From positions 1,240,001 to 1,304,000 of the forward strand of contig NZ_CP129683.1 of the NCBI RefSeq assembly GCF_041080835.1: a stretch of DNA of 64,000 nt, in the 5' to 3' direction. Made by a program: the position numbers and the translations under genes. Positions 17,133 to 24,170 of this stretch are shown here, piece by piece (the first letter of the stretch is position 1; every line of letters starts with the position of its first letter). The DNA comes from Bifidobacterium sp. WK012_4_13. GTDB lineage: Bacteria; Actinomycetota; Actinomycetes; Actinomycetales; Bifidobacteriaceae. The notes under the pieces were generated by a model that saw only the letters and a list, made by a program, of their open reading frames with translations, made no database searches and was not told the DNA's origin.

Positions 17133-17984
17133 ATGACTTCTCCATCAGCTGACCCCAAAGAAAAAGAACCTAACGACTATGCCTCTCCCTCAGTCTCCAC
17201 CGAGAGTTCCAGAACCATCGAAAGTTCCAGAACCATCGAGAGTTCCGAGAACGAAGGCGAAGCCATTCATTCGGGAGTCGGCGTTCTGGACAAGACGGTT
17301 CGAATTCTTGATGCCCTGGAGTCTGGTCCGGCAACACTGGGTCAGCTGGTTACCTCGACCGGTCTCGCACGCCCGACCGCACATCGTCTGGCAATAGCGC
17401 TTGAGCGCCACCGTTTCGTATTGCGTGACGCCCATGGCCGATTCGTCCTCGGTTCGCGATTCGCCGAGCTTGCCGCCGCTGCGGGCGAAGATCGTCTGCT
17501 CACTGCAGCCGGACCGATTCTGCAGACGCTCCTTGACCGGACCGGCGAATCGGCGCAGATCTTCCGCCGTCAGGGCGAGCAGCGCGTCTGCATTTCGGCA
17601 GTCGAGCGTAGCAGCGGCCTGCGCGATTCCATCCCCGTCGGAGCGATGCTTTCGATGGAGGCCGGCTCCGCAGCTCAGATCCTTCTTGCGTGGGAAGACA
17701 GCGACCGCATCCATCGCGGACTTCGTCATGCACGATTCACTGCCGCAAAGCTTGCGACAGTGCGCAAACGAGGTTGGGCCGAATCATCCAGCGAGCGCGA
17801 GCAGGGAGTCTCTTCGATATCTGCGCCAATACGCAATGCCAGCGGCAACGTCATCGCCGCAATCTCGATCTCTGGCCCGACCCAGCGTCTGACATCCACG
17901 CCTGGGCGTCATTTTGCGCCATTGGTCATGGCAGCAGGCAAGTATCTCAGCGACAGCCTCATCAAGGCCTCGAACAACAACTGA
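17133..17984 (+). CDS. IclR-family transcriptional regulator (likely leucine-pathway regulator)
   Basis: 283 residues: a disordered Ser/Glu-rich N-terminus of about 50 residues, a winged helix-turn-helix (SGPATLGQLVTSTGLARPTA in outline, about residues 60-85), and a GAF-like effector domain with ISAPIRNASGNVIAAISISG. In actinobacteria an IclR protein divergent from leuCD (NdgR/LtbR type) controls leucine and related biosynthesis, and the arrangement here is the same. The N-terminus carries a tandem SSRTIE repeat. The frame is open far upstream through the leuC region, but only ATG 17133 fits the promoter. Confidence 0.9.
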   Translation: MTSPSADPKEKEPNDYASPSVSTESSRTIESSRTIESSENEGEAIHSGVGVLDKTVRILDALESGPATLGQLVTSTGLARPTAHRLAIALERHRFVLRDAHGRFVLGSRFAELAAAAGEDRLLTAAGPILQTLLDRTGESAQIFRRQGEQRVCISAVERSSGLRDSIPVGAMLSMEAGSAAQILLAWEDSDRIHRGLRHARFTAAKLATVRKRGWAESSSEREQGVSSISAPIRNASGNVIAAISISGPTQRLTSTPGRHFAPLVMAAGKYLSDSLIKASNNN

Positions 17985-18061
17985 TCCGCCCTCTGACCTT
18001 GTCGAGCGATCGTCCCCGTCCACCCAAGTCACGACGGTCTTGCTCGACCATCGAAATCCGG

Positions 18062-19534
18062 CTATTGCTTTCGTCCGGCAGCGCGCAGCGAAGCGAAAAG
18101 CGCTGCGATCGTAGCGGCGGCGCCCGCCAGGAAACCTGGTTTGCGCAGCAGATTCACGGCGTCTCCCGTCGATGTAGGGATATGGCTCATGGCAAAGGTA
18201 TAGACACGGTGAGAACGAGGCTTGCCGACCAGGTCGCCGAACTCCAGGAGCTGCGTCCGTGGATTGTCCGGATGCCGAATGTCGAATTCAAACATTCTGG
18301 CGGCGCGCTTGCGCGGAACCGGGCCATAGGAACCGAAACCACAGGTGGGCGTGGCCCCCAGCATGATTCCCCCATCGGTGCCGACAAATCCATTTCTGTG
18401 GTCATGTCCTGCGAACACTGCAGCGTACCCCTGCGACCGCTTCATAATGTCAAATTCCCCACAATCCCTGTCAGGACAGCTGATGCCCTCTCCAAGGTAG
18501 CTCCCTGGCAGGGTCTTCGAAGGATCGAGAACATAGCACTGCCGGTCATAACCTCTGTATCCCTGAACGGCGTAGGCTGTCGTGGACGGCACCTCTTTCA
18601 GCAATGAATAGAACTGGGGCAGCGGAATATGCTGAAAGACCGTGGATTTCACACCTATGGAGCGAGGAACCTGCTGCAGGAATCGCAGACTCTCGACACT
18701 CGGATTGCCGTATCCACCCTCCTTCGCATAGTCTCCTGAATTCAGCAGGACGATTCCGATCACATTGCTGTGCCCATCCACGTCGCTCACGGGCAGTGCA
18801 AAAGTGCCGGGCTCGCAGGCATAGGCAATCTGATCTGGAAGACCGGCGCCAGCCAGAGAACGCGGTCGCTCAGGCTGTGCAACCGTTGATTCCGGATTCA
18901 GGCATCCTGGAAATTCGCGGTACAGCGCATCCATCTGCGCCGTACCCAGGCCGCATTGGAAATCGTGATTGCCATAGGTCACAGCGAATGGAATGCCGCG
19001 GTCGATGACCGGCGCGAGGAACTGCTGCATGCTTCTACGCACCATGTCGCGAGTGCGGGCGATGTCCCGCTTGCGTTCGGCATCCTCCAGATTCGCCGCA
19101 TCGGCGTCCAGTCCACCTGAAGCACTGCCAGGATTCTGAGTGTCGTATTCGCCCTGCTGCATCTGCGATGCTCCCTGGATCGCATTGCCCACCCATGAAC
19201 TCACGCTGCGCCCTGCCGCATATACCCCATCCCATGCCGTCGACCATCGACGCTTGCGGAAAGTCCGAGAATATGCCGCGTCATAACCAGCTATCTGATT
19301 GCCTGAAAACACAACGAGATCGGGCCGTGCAGCATCGCATGCGGCCTCAATCAGGCTCACGGTATCGGGAGAGATCGTCGGCCCGTCCTGGATGTCTGCA
19401 AGCTGCAGCACTCTGAACTTGCCGGAATTATGAAACTGCAAGCGTCCGAGTCTCGCAGAAATCGACACCGGAACCCTTCCATCATTCTGCTCAACGGCTT
19501 TGGCATGAGCACCCGAGAGACGATCTTCAATCAT
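18062..19534 (-). CDS. metallophosphoesterase with altered metal-ligand motifs
   Basis: A calcineurin-like phosphoesterase of 490 residues. The five blocks can be traced: LADIQDGP (about residue 45), VVFSGNQIAG (about 73), TYGNHDFQ (about 187), QHIPLPQF, and FAGHDHRNGF (about 377). Block 1 has Gln in place of His and block 2 has Asn in place of the metal-bridging Asp, so activity may be altered. The C-terminus has a hydrophobic stretch (PGFLAGAAATIAALFASL) followed by basic residues, suggesting a membrane tail. No signal peptide is seen. Substrate unknown. Confidence 0.85.
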   Translation of the reverse strand: MIEDRLSGAHAKAVEQNDGRVPVSISARLGRLQFHNSGKFRVLQLADIQDGPTISPDTVSLIEAACDAARPDLVVFSGNQIAGYDAAYSRTFRKRRWSTAWDGVYAAGRSVSSWVGNAIQGASQMQQGEYDTQNPGSASGGLDADAANLEDAERKRDIARTRDMVRRSMQQFLAPVIDRGIPFAVTYGNHDFQCGLGTAQMDALYREFPGCLNPESTVAQPERPRSLAGAGLPDQIAYACEPGTFALPVSDVDGHSNVIGIVLLNSGDYAKEGGYGNPSVESLRFLQQVPRSIGVKSTVFQHIPLPQFYSLLKEVPSTTAYAVQGYRGYDRQCYVLDPSKTLPGSYLGEGISCPDRDCGEFDIMKRSQGYAAVFAGHDHRNGFVGTDGGIMLGATPTCGFGSYGPVPRKRAARMFEFDIRHPDNPRTQLLEFGDLVGKPRSHRVYTFAMSHIPTSTGDAVNLLRKPGFLAGAAATIAALFASLRAAGRKQ

Positions 19535-19706
19535 GTTTCCACACTACTTCACTTCGGACAGCCATGCGAATATGAATTCCAAGAACCCGATCGACCACGA
19601 TTCCGTGATTCACGCTCTCTGCATGCCTTCGTGCATGCATGTCGCGGCAATTGCCCGCATCACGCAGAGTTTTGTGACGTGGACCGGCGGCCAGCTGCCC
19701 GTATTG
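19535..19706. other. intergenic stretch before palindrome copy C
   Basis: Part of a 414-base gap between the phosphoesterase gene and the small gene at 19949. It presumably holds the phosphoesterase promoter. No supported coding sequence or clear promoter hexamers were found here. The rest of the gap holds palindrome copy C, a tandem 12-mer ACTGGACGATTC (19816-19839) and a perfect palindrome. Confidence 0.4.
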
Positions 19707-19812
19707 CAAGTTTTTGGCACTTGCCAAGGTATAGACCCATGAAATCGTTGCAATGTGGACAGCCAACATGCCGTTTTCATGCCCTGCTACTCTACGGAGT
19801 GCCAAAAACTTG
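19707..19812. repeat. long-palindrome element, copy C (106 bp)
   Basis: The outer 15 bases of each arm (CAAGTTTTTGGCACT) are perfectly complementary. The inner 10 bases pair poorly but both end in GTA/TAC as in the other copies. The 56-base core contains AATCGTTGCAATGTGGAC, close to AATCGTTGAAATTTGACC in copy B in the same orientation. The arm sequence differs from copies A and B. Confidence 0.7.
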
Positions 19813-19859
19813 TTAACTGGACGATTCACTGGACGATTCAAGGCGGCACGGAAAGCACG

Positions 19860-19889
19860 ATGCGCGCATCACCATGGTGATGCGCGCAT
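19860..19889. terminator. perfect 30-bp palindrome, likely terminator
   Basis: ATGCGCGCATCACC followed by ATGGTGATGCGCGCAT reads the same on both strands with no loop spacer. It lies 59 bases downstream of the small minus-strand gene at 19949. It may act as a bidirectional terminator; a protein-binding dyad is the alternative. Confidence 0.45.
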
Positions 19890-19948
19890 GAATGTGTCAC
19901 TGAAACGAAGCCGTCGCAGCCAGACTGGCTGGGAGCAGAAGCCTCGAA

Positions 19949-20188
19949 TCAGAAAGTGATTACGAAACGGTAGTCTTTCCCGCTCAGCACACTGCTGATG
20001 TACTCGTCCAAATCTGCCTTGGTGAAGTTCACCCCAATGTCATGAAAGCCGCGAGCGGCCTTGGTCTTCAACTCGTATGCGGGAACTTCAGAGACATTCG
20101 CCCTGAAACTCTTGTCTTCGGCGCTGATGCTTCTCGCCAGCTGCCACTTCTGTACCTTGTTTGACTGAATTCTCATACCTGTATGCAT
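19949..20188 (-). CDS. hypothetical small protein (79 aa)
   Basis: No family is recognised. The protein is mixed-charge, with a central KTKAARGFHDIGVNFTKADL and a C-terminal YRFVITF strand, and no membrane span or signal. The start could be ATG 20188 or ATG 20176 (with a nearby AGG); neither has a strong site. A palindrome lies downstream. It may be real given the isolated intergenic location and non-repetitive composition. Confidence 0.45.
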   Translation of the reverse strand: MHTGMRIQSNKVQKWQLARSISAEDKSFRANVSEVPAYELKTKAARGFHDIGVNFTKADLDEYISSVLSGKDYRFVITF

Positions 20189-20504
20189 TATTTATGTCTT
20201 TTCTCATCCACTATCTATCGATGCAATCGTGCATCTATATATAATCTGAATAATTGTTCCAACAAACCTCAGTGTCGGTCCCTCCGGCACATCCCTCTGC
20301 TATCAGCCCCGACTATACACTCATTTGTTCATCATGGGAATAATCGATGTGAAATCGCACCGTAGCGAGGATGAATTCCCTCTGAACGGCTGATCGTTTC
20401 ACGCTAGAAGCGCAGAGCCGTGTTGATGCTGGACAGACAGACGCTTCCGTCTAGCATTGTCTGGGTAAGAAGATGTCAGTCAATTGAGAGAGGTGCATGT
20501 TTGC
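20189..20504. other. AT-rich intergenic region between divergent small genes
   Basis: The first 100 bases are clearly richer in A+T (with CTATATATAATCTG near 20231) than the surroundings and probably hold the promoter of the small gene at 19949. The rest, up to the ORF at 20505, shows no clear gene. GAGAGAGG at 20486-20493 may serve as a ribosome binding site for that ORF. Confidence 0.35.
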
Positions 20505-20714
20505 ATGACCGAGAATACAGCCGAAAACGCATCGGGTAGCAACCAGAAGAAGGTTAACGGAGTGCCACTGAACAATGCTCCGGTCCCCTCGAATCCTGAA
20601 GTGCCGACAGTGAAGCACTCGAAGAAGGACACTCCAATAGAGACGCCCGCCACCGCAAATCAAGTCAACTATGATGTTCCACCTGCAGATCAGGATGCAG
20701 CAAACCAGAATTGA
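20505..20714 (+). CDS. hypothetical small hydrophilic protein
   Basis: 69 residues starting MTENTAENASGSNQKK. It is rich in Asn, Pro, Ala and charged residues, with no hydrophobic segment, so it is likely disordered. GAGAGAGG lies about 11 bases before ATG 20505. No homologue is recognised. Composition alone cannot exclude a chance frame. Confidence 0.4.
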   Translation: MTENTAENASGSNQKKVNGVPLNNAPVPSNPEVPTVKHSKKDTPIETPATANQVNYDVPPADQDAANQN

Positions 20715-20810
20715 TCGCAAGGACGATTTATTCATGCTGCGTCAGCCGCTGATGGAATGCATCTGGCATACGAACCTGATGCACCCTACGCACGAGCAGC
20801 TAGATTCGGT

Positions 20811-20840
20811 TTCAAAGCCAACGAGCATCGTTGCCATAAT
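20811..20840 (+). promoter_or_regulatory. candidate promoter upstream of clcA leader
   Basis: TTCAAA and CATAAT are separated by 18 bases. A start near 20847 would give an RNA of about 100 bases ending in the strong hairpin at 20912-20949, before the clcA start. Confidence 0.35.
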
Positions 20841-20911
20841 ATGATCGGATCCGATCCGATACAGGCGACGTCACCGATGAGTCCCGAATGACTTCACCGG
20901 ATGAACAGTCC

Positions 20912-20949
20912 GAAGCGCCATCTGCCGTATGACCGGCAGATGGCGCTTC
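20912..20949 (+). terminator. strong hairpin ahead of clcA
   Basis: GAAGCGCCATCTGCCG pairs perfectly over 16 bases with CGGCAGATGGCGCTTC around a 6-base loop and is followed by CTTTCAT. It may end transcription from the small gene at 20505, or act as an attenuator or small-RNA terminator ahead of clcA. It covers the farthest upstream possible clcA start at 20929, arguing against that start. Confidence 0.7.
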
Positions 20950-21024
20950 CTTTCATATGGTCGAAACTTCCATCTCGCCAGATGCATGAATCCACAGGTC
21001 TGGGCACATGGATATCGTGCTGGT

Positions 21025-22374
21025 ATGCGGAGAGAGTTCAGAGAATCGGCGATTCAGTTCACGGGAAAAATACGCAGCGCCTCACACCACTCCGTCTCCC
21101 CGCGGCTCGTCGGCTGGTCAGTCGTCGTCGGTGCGGCCGCAGGGTTCGTCGCAAGCGTTTTCCGATTGATTCTGCAGACCATGTTGCATGCGGTCATGCA
21201 TCTTTACAGGTACGTGATTCCGGGCCGCCCCTGGATCGTCGCCATGGAAATCGTCATCTTCATCGCTTTTGGATGGTGCATAGCGGCTCTGATCCGCTCC
21301 GACCCTCTCATCAAGGGATCGGGCATCCCCGACGTGGAGAAGCGCCTGCGCTCTTCGGCTCCTTTGCATTTTCCCTGGTTCCGTGTGCTGTGGAAGAAGA
21401 TCGTCGGAGGAATCCTAGCCATTGGACCCGGAGCGTTTGCAGGCAGGGAAGGCCCAAGCATACAGATGGGTGCATGCGTAGGCATGGGCTTCTCAGCCAT
21501 CACCATGACAACGAGAACATACAGGCGTGAACTGGTCGCCGCCGGAGCCGCCGCAGGTCTTTCCGCGGCGTTCAATGCTCCGATCGCCGCGGTTCTCTTC
21601 GTCACCGAGGAGATATACAGCCGTTTCACCTTGAATATCGGGCTGGCATCATTGGCCGCTGCTCTGAGCGCGAATGCCGTGTCAAGCAGCATCTTTGGGA
21701 TTGAACCGGTATTTTCACTGCCCCATGTCATCAAGCCGCCAATCTCATCGTATTGGTCCATCGGTGCGCTCGCCGTGTTGCTGGGCATGCTCGCATGGGC
21801 ATATGAGTGGACACTGCTGCGTTCCAGCAAGGCATACGATCTTCTTCATCTTCCACTCGCGGTTCGCACCTTCGTTCCGCTGCTTCTGACCATTCCCGTT
21901 GGTCTTCTTGCCCCTGACCTGCTGGGTGGAGGCAATGCGACGGTCACCTCGATCGGAAACTCGCACCATGCCCTATGGGTTCTGCTCGTTTTCTTGGCTG
22001 TGAGATTCGGCATTTCCCAGATCACCTATGGCTCAGGCAGTCCAGGAGGCATATTCCTGCCCATTCTCACCCTGGGCGCGCTGGCAGGTGCCTCATGGGG
22101 CGCCTTCCTGAATGTGCAGCAGCTGTGGTCCGGAGGGACCGATGCGGCGACGCTCATGATCATCGTAGGCATGAGCGGCCTTTTCGGCGCAGTGAGCAAG
22201 GCCCCGCTGACCGCAATCATTCTCGTCACCGAGATGACCTCGTACGACCTTCTGATGCCGCTTGGCTTTGCGACCTTGATTTCGTATCTTGTCTATGACG
22301 CGATGGGTGGCAAGCCCATCTATGATGCGCTCGGAAAACCTGTGGATTCAGCCACGCTTCGTCCCTCTGACTGA
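21025..22374 (+). CDS. clcA: CLC-family chloride/proton antiporter
   Basis: A membrane protein of about 449 residues. The selectivity motifs are GSGIPDVE, AGREGPSIQMG (gating glutamate kept, about residue 139) and YGSGSPGGIFLPIL. Glu-Glu in LFVTEEIYSRF (about 194) matches the proton-path glutamates of the E. coli transporter, and the Tyr in KPIYDALG matches its central tyrosine. This points to an exchanger rather than a channel or a fluoride-type CLC. ATG 21025 is preferred because the upstream frame runs through a terminator hairpin; its ribosome binding site is weak. No CBS domains. Confidence 0.9.
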   Translation: MRREFRESAIQFTGKIRSASHHSVSPRLVGWSVVVGAAAGFVASVFRLILQTMLHAVMHLYRYVIPGRPWIVAMEIVIFIAFGWCIAALIRSDPLIKGSGIPDVEKRLRSSAPLHFPWFRVLWKKIVGGILAIGPGAFAGREGPSIQMGACVGMGFSAITMTTRTYRRELVAAGAAAGLSAAFNAPIAAVLFVTEEIYSRFTLNIGLASLAAALSANAVSSSIFGIEPVFSLPHVIKPPISSYWSIGALAVLLGMLAWAYEWTLLRSSKAYDLLHLPLAVRTFVPLLLTIPVGLLAPDLLGGGNATVTSIGNSHHALWVLLVFLAVRFGISQITYGSGSPGGIFLPILTLGALAGASWGAFLNVQQLWSGGTDAATLMIIVGMSGLFGAVSKAPLTAIILVTEMTSYDLLMPLGFATLISYLVYDAMGGKPIYDALGKPVDSATLRPSD

Positions 22375-22501
22375 TTTTTGGCTGGGGAAGCCAGCGCAGG
22401 GAACGGATGACAGACGGGCAAACCGACGCTGACTTGCATATCATACAAAGGAATGAGTGTAAATCACCCCGGCGAAGGATTCGCGCCGGACACCGGTCGT
22501 T

Positions 22502-22507
22502 TACAAT
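22502..22507 (+). promoter_or_regulatory. -10 box close to the start codon at 22515
   Basis: TACAAT ends 7 bases before ATG 22515, and no Shine-Dalgarno sequence lies between. A -35 match is poor. The spacing would make the transcript leaderless. Confidence 0.4.
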
Positions 22508-22514
22508 CAAGACC

Positions 22515-22739
22515 ATGGATTGGTACCAGATTGGCTTTTGGATTGGATTGGCGGTCACGGCGACGGGATTCGTTGTTCTTGCCCTGGCAGGAATGAGCTT
22601 CAGACTCAGAGCCTATAGAAACCTGCCCGCATGGGATGGAGCGACGAGACCACTGCTCAAATGGGGGCTGCTCATCCTGTTCATCGGATTGCTTGTGTTC
22701 GCTCCGATGCTCTATCACCTCTATACGGCTGCATCCTGA
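22515..22739 (+). CDS. small two-span membrane protein
   Basis: 74 residues, MDWYQIGFW onward, with two hydrophobic spans (about 5-27 and 48-68) around a short basic loop (RLRAYRNLPAWDG). It resembles small hypothetical membrane proteins of actinobacteria; no function is recognised. The frame is open to 22407, but ATG 22515 starts the first span and has a -10 box just upstream. It converges on the hydrolase gene. Confidence 0.6.
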   Translation: MDWYQIGFWIGLAVTATGFVVLALAGMSFRLRAYRNLPAWDGATRPLLKWGLLILFIGLLVFAPMLYHLYTAAS

Positions 22740-22757
22740 TTCAGCGGCAGATCCGCA

Positions 22758-23543
22758 TCAGTGCTTTTCGATGCCTTTGAGCCAGCTCTGGAAGAGCATA
22801 CCGACCATTCCGGGCTGCTCCAGGTGGATGTTGTGGCCCGCTCGGGGAATGCATGCGTACGTGCCCTCATGCAAGGTCTCATAGAGGTGGAAGGCATCCC
22901 GATACCCCACCATCGTGTCGTGCTGCGCAGTTACGATCGTTACGGGCTCGCGATACTCCCTGAGATAGCTCTCCGGCGCATGGGCCAGTGAGGGATGTTC
23001 CATCACAGCCTGCACGTTTGGATTGTCCGCGTTGATCGCAAGACCTGGATAGACATAGCGACGGAAGGCCTCGAAGCTCTCTGCGCTGTGGACGATCGCC
23101 GTGGTCTCGTACGCTTCACGCTCGTCTTTCGTCGCAGTGCCAGGAAGCTCAGACACCTGGTATGCGGCCTTCGTCGCCAGGCTTCTCTTCTCTTGGACAG
23201 CAATGGTTTCCGGAGCCAGCAGAAAGAGGCCGATGATCTGGCTGCCATACCTTGCAGCGAGCGCCGATGCCAGCAGGCAGCCGAACGAGTAGCCTACGAC
23301 GGCGAACTGCCGCCCATGGAATTCACGGTCGAGATACTCGACAAGCTTTTCCAGCACATCCTGTGCACCTCGGATTTCCGTGTCTGCGCCCTTCGCCCCC
23401 AATCCGGGAAGATCGATGTAGTAGCGCTGCCACTGACCCTTGTCTGCCAGAAAGTCCTCGAATGGCAGGAGCGAGCGGTGATCCAAAGGAAATCCATGCA
23501 GCATCACCAGGGGCAGGCCTTCGCCAATCTTGTGCACGAACAT
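22758..23543 (-). CDS. alpha/beta hydrolase
   Basis: About 262 residues with the alpha/beta hydrolase fold: oxyanion segment LVMLHGFPLDHRSL, nucleophile elbow VGYSFGCL, an Asp in TAQHDTMVGY, and the catalytic His in RAGHNIHLEQPG. The frame is open a further 135 codons, but ATG 23543 is chosen because GGAGGGA lies 6 bases upstream and homology-like sequence begins there. Cytoplasmic; substrate (ester, lactone or similar) unknown. Confidence 0.88.
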   Translation of the reverse strand: MFVHKIGEGLPLVMLHGFPLDHRSLLPFEDFLADKGQWQRYYIDLPGLGAKGADTEIRGAQDVLEKLVEYLDREFHGRQFAVVGYSFGCLLASALAARYGSQIIGLFLLAPETIAVQEKRSLATKAAYQVSELPGTATKDEREAYETTAIVHSAESFEAFRRYVYPGLAINADNPNVQAVMEHPSLAHAPESYLREYREPVTIVTAQHDTMVGYRDAFHLYETLHEGTYACIPRAGHNIHLEQPGMVGMLFQSWLKGIEKH

Positions 23544-23891
23544 ATCATTCCCTCCAACTGCATATAACCGACTCGATACGTCACAACATTCAACATCAGC
23601 GTTCAGACACAGGCCATCGCCCTGGCATTCTCCGGCTCTTCGGGAAGGTAACTGTTGACGCACAACGATGAAATTGATTGATCCGAACAAGATGAATCGC
23701 CCTGTGACCCATAAGGTGAGATAGTTCGACTCACATGATGAAAGAGTCCGGTACCCGACCGTCACCAAGGCTGGCACAATGCGATTGCCCGCTCGAGTGA
23801 AAATGCGCGCGACTTGAAACAAAGCTTCACGGGAGAAGCCGGCACAGTAGGCCATAGTGAATGTAATACATTGAAGAAAATCATCAGAGAG
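23544..23891. other. intergenic region between hydrolase gene and tRNA-Gln
   Basis: This 348-base gap holds the hydrolase promoter and the 3' trailer of the tRNA transcript. No coding sequence, clear terminator hairpin or repeat was found. Confidence 0.4.
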
Positions 23892-23963
23892 CTGGGGTAC
23901 CTGGACTCGAACCAAGAACAACTGAACCAGAATCAGCCGTGTTGCCAATTACACCATACCCCA
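23892..23963 (-). tRNA. tRNA-Gln (CTG anticodon)
   Basis: A 72-base cloverleaf: acceptor TGGGGTA pairs with TACCCCA, discriminator G. The anticodon arm is GCTGA-TTCTGGT-TCAGT with anticodon CTG, and the T arm contains GGTTCGAGTCC. CCA is not encoded. It lies 41 bases after tRNA-Glu on the same strand. Confidence 0.95.
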
Positions 23964-24004
23964 ATATGAGCGTTCCACTCACAAACGTGGATGATACGCC
24001 TACG

Positions 24005-24077
24005 TACCCCCAACCGGATTTGAACCGGTGTTACCGCCGTGAGAGGGCGATGTCCTAGGCCGCTAGACGATGGGGGC
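24005..24077 (-). tRNA. tRNA-Glu (CTC anticodon)
   Basis: A 73-base cloverleaf: acceptor GCCCCCA pairs with TGGGGGT, discriminator A. The anticodon arm is CGCCC-TCTCACG-GCG with anticodon CTC, and the T arm contains GGTTCAAATCC. It lies about 93 bases downstream of gltX on the same strand, so it may share its transcript. Confidence 0.95.
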
Positions 24078-24170
24078 GTATTCCATAATCATTCAATTAT
24101 CCGCTGGCCCATCACACAGCCGATGCGACACCGACAAGCAAAAAGCACAGCGGATAAAAAATATACATGC

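Noticed and set aside
20870..20892. Hammerhead-ribozyme-like string (CCGATGAG...GAA) flanked by GTCA/TGAC in the clcA leader
   Set aside because: The conserved U of CUGAUGA is C, and stem II would have only one base pair. No third stem is formed.
20714..21024. Fluoride riboswitch ahead of the CLC gene
   Set aside because: The protein keeps GREGP and the chloride-type residues, and no crcB-motif pattern was seen.
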